Assembly (NCBI GenBank): GCA_950295325.1
Contig: OX485808.1
Coordinates: 932,501 to 996,500, forward strand
Source: Polytrichum commune
Lineage: Eukaryota; Streptophyta; Polytrichopsida; Polytrichales; Polytrichaceae
Direction: 5' to 3'
Length of the DNA: 64,000 bases
A program made the translations under genes and the position numbers. Positions 58,371 to 64,000 of the stretch are shown one piece after another. The notes below the pieces were generated by a model. The model saw only the letters and a list, made by a program, of their open reading frames with translations. It was not told the origin of the DNA and searched no databases. How positions within the stretch are numbered: the first letter of the stretch is position 1; each line of letters starts with the position of its first letter.

Positions 58371-61300
58371 ATGAATGCGTTCAACTTCCCCAGGGACAGC
58401 ACGGGCGCCGTGCCAGTCAGCGGAGGAGGCGACAGGTCTGTCTTGCTTTTCCTCTTCTGTTGTTTAATCTCCCTCCTGTTGCTTGTTGTGCGCCCCTGGT
58501 AGAGAGAGAGAGAGGTGGAGTGTAGGCTTGATCTTGGGAGTGAGCGGGGAGCTGTAGCAAGGTGTTGAGGAGAGGTGTGAGGTTTGGTTTGGTTTTGTGT
58601 AGTATAGTTTGTGTCGTGGTGTGGTGTCGGTGAGGTGTTCTGTGAGAGAAATTGGTGTCGGCGCGGGATCTGGTGGAATGTATTTTTTTTGTGTTGACGA
58701 GATCGAGCTGTGCAGCCTCATGTCGTTATGTACCTCAATTTGCGGTAGGGTTTACTAATTAACGAACGAACCGATGGAACGTCGCTTAGCCTAACGAGAC
58801 GGACTGGTGTGATTACGTACTCTCTCTGTGGAGCACTTCCGAGGCCTCTACGGACCTCATTTTAGTGTCTTCGTTGTGTACGAGGCTCACTACGCCAGCA
58901 AAAATTGGAGGAAGCGCCCTTTCTTTGTGTGTAACGTGTCTTGAACGTTACGCGATCATCGTTTCGGTAGAAGCTCCTGGTGGCGAACGGCTCCGGCTTT
59001 TATTTCCTCGGATACGGAATTTGAACTTGGGATGAAGAATGTGAAATTTGAATGTCTTAGGATTTTGTCGAACTTGAACTGTGTTCACTCTGTACCTTGC
59101 TCCCTCCGTACGGGTGTAACTTCTGCGGGCAGCCCTAATTATCCACGACGTTCCCTCTTGGTCCAGATCTATAGTGTCAGGATTTACATCTCCTTGGAAG
59201 TCTTCAATAACGGTCGTCACACCAGCTGCCGCCCTTGCAATCTGTGGAGTCCTCGAGACATGGGTCTCCCTTGGCTCTTCTCATATTGCTATTCCTATTC
59301 CATTCTATTTGAGTATTTTTCCTTAAACGCCAGTCTTCTCTTACTGCCGTTACTCGCATCTGTTGTATCAAAGATCTTGTACTTTTTCTTCAAGATCTGA
59401 AGCGAGGTGATGTTAGTTCGTGTTGAACTCCATTGATCGATGCACATTGTGTGACCTGTAAGCCGGATTGTGAGCTCTGTGTGCCGGTTTACACAATATC
59501 TAAAGTGCTGAAGATATCCGTATGTACATTTGATATCGATATAGCAGAGGAGTTGGATCTAGTAGGCGTTAGATAGATGCATGCTAATTATGGTCTTCCT
59601 ATTGAGGGTGCTTATGTATATTCAATCTGGAGTTTGATGCGATTGGTGTACAAATACATTTGTTTGTCCTGCTGTAGCTTGTCCCCTGAATGGATGCTGC
59701 TTTTGTACCGCTCACTTGGATGCTTGAATCACAAGATTGTGGATTGATAGGCGTCGTCCTGTTTTTTTCAGTAAAAATAACAAATTCAGCTATGGATTCT
59801 CAAGTTTGCGTGGGAAGAGGGTCTCTATGGAGGATTTCCATGACACCAAAATCGCCGAAGTCGGTGGGCACATGGTGGGCTTGTTCGGAGTGTTCGATGG
59901 TCAGTGTTTCTACATGAAGTTTTGTTTTTTAGGTTGCCAGATAAACACAAATGTTATGTTGTTCCAGATGTATATATGTTTAATACGATGTTGCTGCATT
60001 GCCAAGTAAATTGAACTACTTGAAGTACTCTTGGTGGTTTTGGTTTTCTGTAATATTCAGCTCAGTCATTCTTGTTGTTGGAATAATGCAGGGCATGGTG
60101 GCTCTCGGGCAGCTGAATTTGTGAAGCAGAACCTGTTTGATAACTTGCTTAAGCACCCTAAATTTCTTAGTGACACCAAGGCTGCAATTGGTATGTACAT
60201 CTTTGCATCTGGACATTTCTGACTACATCTGGACATCCTTCAATTAAGATTGGATCTTACTGAGCAAGAAGTCCTTTTTGAAATCTCATTGCTAGCTAAC
60301 TAGATTATTGGCAGCATGTGCTCATAGTCGCGTGAACTTGTCCTATGTTTTCCTATTTATTGGTCAGTTAACTGCTCCCACTATACCTGCATGTGAAGGT
60401 TATTGAGTTCTTGAGTGTTGTATGACAGTTGAGACATACAAACAGACAGATCAGGAGTACCTAAAAGCAGAGAACAGTCAGCATAGGGATGCAGGATCAA
60501 CAGCTTCCACGGCTGTTCTTGTTGACAACCGTCTGCTTGTTGCGAATGTTGGTGATTCTAGGGCTGTAATATCCAGAGGAGGAACAGGTAATTTGCCTTT
60601 GTCCCTCCTTCATGTCCTTCAAAGTGTTGCCGCTGTTTTTATTAGTATGCTTGTTGTTTGTGATGTAAAGATTGATATTTAGCTCGTTGTCCATTTGGTG
60701 GCTTGTTTATGCCAAGAAAAAGGACAAGTACACTTGTTGTCCCATCAAGGTGTACAGTATCTTATGTTGGTTCTTAATACTGACTTTGTTGATCTGTGCT
60801 GTTGCTCAGCTGTTGCACTTTCCAATGATCACAAGCCTAATCGAACTGATGAACGTCAACGTATTGAAGATGCGGGTGGGGTTGTCATGTGGTCGGGTAA
60901 GATTCCTATAAGAGTAAACATCATTCATGCTAGCTGCTAAGCAATTCATTTTGCAGTACATTCTACTCATTAAAATTTCTAGGAAGTAGGTATGTTTAGA
61001 CTTGAGTATGATGAGAAACCTTCCTCTTTCAGGTTTAGGTCTTGTATCCATGTTCTGAAGTGTTCATAAAGAATTGGAACCAAGATGCACCTCTTTAAGT
61101 ACTGGGACACTGTGGCTCACTAGAAATTCGTTTCTGCAGGTACTTGGCGAGTAGGTGGTGTCCTTGCAGTCTCTCGTGCTTTTGGTGACCGTCTGCTTAA
61201 ACGATATGTGGTTGCAGAACCTGAAATACAGGTACAATTCCAGGCATAAGTATTAAGCTTATGTATGTTGTTGGTTGAGAGTTAGCTGTGTCCCAGGTTT

Positions 61301-61914
61301 TGTGTTTGGTTATTTGTGTGTTACTGATTTTTTTTTTCGCTGTATAGGAGGAGTTTATCTGCGATGACGTGGAGTTTCTGGTGCTTGCCAGTGATGGTCT
61401 CTGGGATGTTGTCAGTAACCAGGTCAGATCCTCAGCCCCCTTTGTTTAGGTTTAAAGGTGATATAACTGCAAACCTCCCAGAGCTAGGTTCTTCTCAAAT
61501 GCAGATGATATTGGTTTTATATGGTTCCGGGTTACATACTAAGATTTCTGGGCAATTTTGTATGGGCTTCTGATTGTATTAAAGGAGTTTTATTGAATTT
61601 TATTCATGAATTCTAAGAGCGTCAAGGCTAGTTTCATATAGTGCAGCAACATGTTAACCATCTTCATGTGGACAGCAAATGCCAGTTTCTTTTTCTGCAA
61701 TGCCATTGTGAGTCTCATGCATTCAGACTGGAGGTGTTTGGACTTGGATCTGAGATATTTTTGTTGTCTTGGCTATGTGCAGGATGCTGTGACAATGGTG
61801 CAGCATATCCAGGATGCCGAAGAAGCTGCAAAGAGGTTGACAGAAGAAGCTTTCAAGAAAGGAAGTGCAGACAATATCACTTGTGTTGTCATCCGCTTCC
61901 ACCACCCCACTTAG
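58371..61914 (+). CDS. Protein phosphatase 2C, PP2C59/WIN2-like, 8 exons, 278 aa
   Basis: Mg2+/Mn2+-dependent Ser/Thr phosphatase. Exons: 58371-58435, 59772-59899, 60092-60190, 60429-60587, 60810-60896, 61140-61231, 61348-61422, 61783-61914. All introns are GT-AG and phases agree. Motifs: [11 protein letters not shown] (Glu42, Asp43), VFDGHGGSR (Asp64, Gly65), RDAGSTAST (118-126), [10 protein letters not shown] (135-144), [17 protein letters not shown] (180-196), [11 protein letters not shown] (Asp226) and KGSADNIT (Asp265). These are all the metal ligands of an active PP2C, and there is no inhibitory or transmembrane extension. Length and sequence are close to what I recall of Arabidopsis PP2C59/PP2C69-type enzymes, and it is not an ABA co-receptor type. 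The N-terminal 25 residues are poorly conserved in the family. The first intron is 1.3 kb, a usual place for plant regulatory sequence. Substrate unknown. Confidence 0.95.
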
Positions 61915-64000
61915 ATTGATGTTAATATGACCGTTTCCTACGACTCTTCGAAGAGCCCATGTTCGATGCTTCTCCAGGAAACATAAATTGCTTAAGCATC
62001 TCTGGAAAGCTGTGAAAGGCAGAAAGTCAGCAGTAGGGCAATCAACACAGCGCATCTCAAGCTCATTGGCACCAGGTCCCTTCCTCACATCTGTAAAATT
62101 AGGTGGATGGGACTTCAGCGGATCTATTTTGACTGAGCTGATTATTTATGGGTTTGAATTTCATGAAGAAGGCCAAGCATTCGTACTCAAGCTGGTGGTG
62201 TGAGTTGGAGAGAAATGCAGAAGATTTGTGCAAGTAAAGAGTTTAGCATGTTCCTCTGACTTAGGGATGCAGCAATAGTGAACATTGTTGGTTCTACAGG
62301 AAGTTTCTCCCATTTCTGTGTCCCCTTTTATCCAGGCTGCTAAGCACGCAGTAAATCTGGTTTAATTCCTCCTCCAACCCCTCCCCCCCTTCCCCCCCCC
62401 AGGCAATTGTTATTACAGTTTCTTACTGCACCCGAGGTTTGTGATTCAGGATGGGCAGGTGAATTAGTCATAACCATCATAGCCATTGCCTGCCTGGCAC
62501 ATATGGTGCGTTTTATGACTATGAACACTTGGAAATCGTGGTGTCTAAGCATTGGAATCCATTGATCTGTCTAGCCTGGATGGCGCTTAGGCTTTTTATA
62601 TTAAGCAGGCGAGGTAGCAGAGTGTCTTATTAATTAGTACTTTGAAAGCTCATCTCAATAAGATGGTACATATTTGTGGCGTCCCATTTTTTGCTTCTCC
62701 CACATCATCTTGAATTTTCTCCAAATGTTCCTGTCGTTTATGACTGGCCCTGCAGTATTTCAAATGCGTCCTATTTTGGGTTTTGTGTTCTCTCATCTGG
62801 GACCCTTGATCAGAACTCTGGCAAAAGCTGTGACAGGATTCAATGACATGTGCAACTGACTGGCGGTGTCAGAAGGCTGTGGATACCCTACACATGGGCA
62901 GAGCCGGCCATTTGAATGTGGACAGAAAAGAAAGGCTTTGTAAGGAGCGGAGCTATGTGTGTCAGAGTCGCTCTTGATCTGCGTCCTCTCTTTTGACTTT
63001 CTGTGCACGGAAGACTGTAGAACCTCCCCCTGCCAGTCTGCCTAATAGATGCCGACAGATTTGTGATTATTGTTGAAGTCGTGTCAGGCCGCTCCTGTAC
63101 TTTCATTCTCCCCGGTCCTGTTTTCTTCATGACATTTCCACTTCCGATATCTCACTGCAGGGGTAGCGCCGTTTTCAGAGCAGCTGCCTCCTTCTCCTGC
63201 AGTTTTGCCAGGAAGGTGCAACCGGTGGCAGACAATTGATCAACCCAGTCTGAAGATGAAATTAGCTTTTAATCTCCTTAATGATCGAATCTAGTGTGCA
63301 CATGATGCAGAAGATTTGCCTCAGGCCTGCTCACATGGGGCCCTGTGTGGAGCTTTGACCTGCGGTTGACTGACTTGGGAATCACAAAGCTAGAGGACAA
63401 CACTGGGTCCATGATAGGAATCCCTGGCACATGCAGATTTGGTGTTGACTGGCCTGCATGTGTTCAGTTTGTTACATATGCCGTACCCTCCTTTGCGCAC
63501 AGTCCTTCTGTCACTTTTCATTCTCTGCGACTATCGGTTGCATTTCCGAGCACACCGAGGAGGAAAACTTGCCTTCAGGTATGGAGACTATGGACCCGAA
63601 TGAAAAGTTAGCACTTGCATCTCTCTGTTTGTGTTGAAGAGCACGATAACCTGAACCTTGAAATGCTAACCAGGTTTGCTAACACAGGCCCATTAACTAT
63701 TAAGCCACTCTAATATGGCAAGGTGTTTCCTGGTTCATTTTCTTTGGGTTGCCAGACATAAAATGGCTTGTAGGATTTGAGTGGGTCTTGAGCAATACGA
63801 GAATGCCATGTGGGAAATTTCTCAAGAATAATCTTTAGCAAAAGCCGAAGGAGGGGAGCACTTCACAGCAAAAAAAGAACATGCTCAGTCTTTTGGGTAG
63901 TTCTACTGTAAGGCTCTGCATGTTAGGAAGTGTGAGATTAGATATTCAATCGGAAGCAATTGAAGGGTTATATCATGCTCAGATCTTTTCAATGTAGTAC
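61915..64000. other. 3' flank of the PP2C gene, no further gene recognised
   Basis: The first several hundred bases are probably 3' UTR. Composition stays less AT-rich than the repeat regions, suggesting unique sequence. ORFs at 62793-63130 (minus) and 63345-63611 (plus) lack motifs and good splice context. A partial gene running off the right edge cannot be excluded. Confidence 0.35.

Noticed and set aside
57779-58525. A 248-codon plus-strand ORF before the PP2C gene
   Set aside because: It is in a different frame from the PP2C start, follows GC-rich low-complexity leader sequence, overlaps the first PP2C exon and has no domain.
62793-63611. ORFs at the right end as a further gene
   Set aside because: Opposite-strand ORFs overlap or abut, lack motifs and show no convincing splice sites.

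Overview
This window looks like nuclear DNA of a land plant. It holds three kinds of plant gene: a germin-like pair, a PP2C phosphatase and a four-EF-hand calmodulin-like protein. GT-AG introns are clear, and the long gene-poor stretches are packed with nested retrotransposons and MITEs. The sequence does not fix the species; a non-seed plant or gymnosperm is only an impression from the LTR-element gag and the intronless germin-like genes.

Layout. At 2.6-3.9 kb lies a 4-exon EF-hand gene (CML21-like, 228 aa) behind a probable spliced leader. At 9.7-12.5 kb two intronless germin-like genes stand head to head, with a diverged tandem duplication beyond the 3' end of the first. From 13.8 to 25 kb the DNA is mostly small transposons: tRNA-like SINE candidates, a Harbinger-type element with 27-bp terminal inverted repeats inside one of them, Tourist-type MITEs with TAA/TTA duplications (one nested in its own family), a CACTA-type fold-back MITE, and a decayed fragment of a large LINE (21.6-22.8 kb).

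From 25.6 to 47.1 kb is a retrotransposon nest. A decayed Ty3/gypsy pol is split by a 1.2-kb LTR-like insertion. Next to it is an LTR element that carries a gag but no pol. Its 5' LTR is broken by a 1113-bp solo LTR with a CATTG target duplication. Its leader is broken by a 12.7-kb LINE at 32638-45322, flanked by a 12-bp target duplication. That LINE is the most interesting object here. It encodes an ORF1 with possible RRM-like folds, a 2A-like peptide, an APE endonuclease, a reverse transcriptase, an unidentified domain with faint likeness to phage adenine methyltransferases, RNase H, a CCHC motif and a restriction-like endonuclease. Two endonucleases in one element is the hallmark of the Dualen/RandI LINEs first described from Chlamydomonas. 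The copy is dead or nearly so (in-frame stops and frameshifts), but a second decayed copy supports its C-terminal half.

From 47.1 to 57.2 kb no gene is seen, only simple repeats and MITEs. A 571-bp Tourist-type MITE then sits just upstream of an 8-exon PP2C gene (58371-61914, 278 aa), whose reading frame is intact across all splice sites. The last 2 kb contain no gene I can recognise. The germin-like, EF-hand and PP2C genes have no evident joint pathway.
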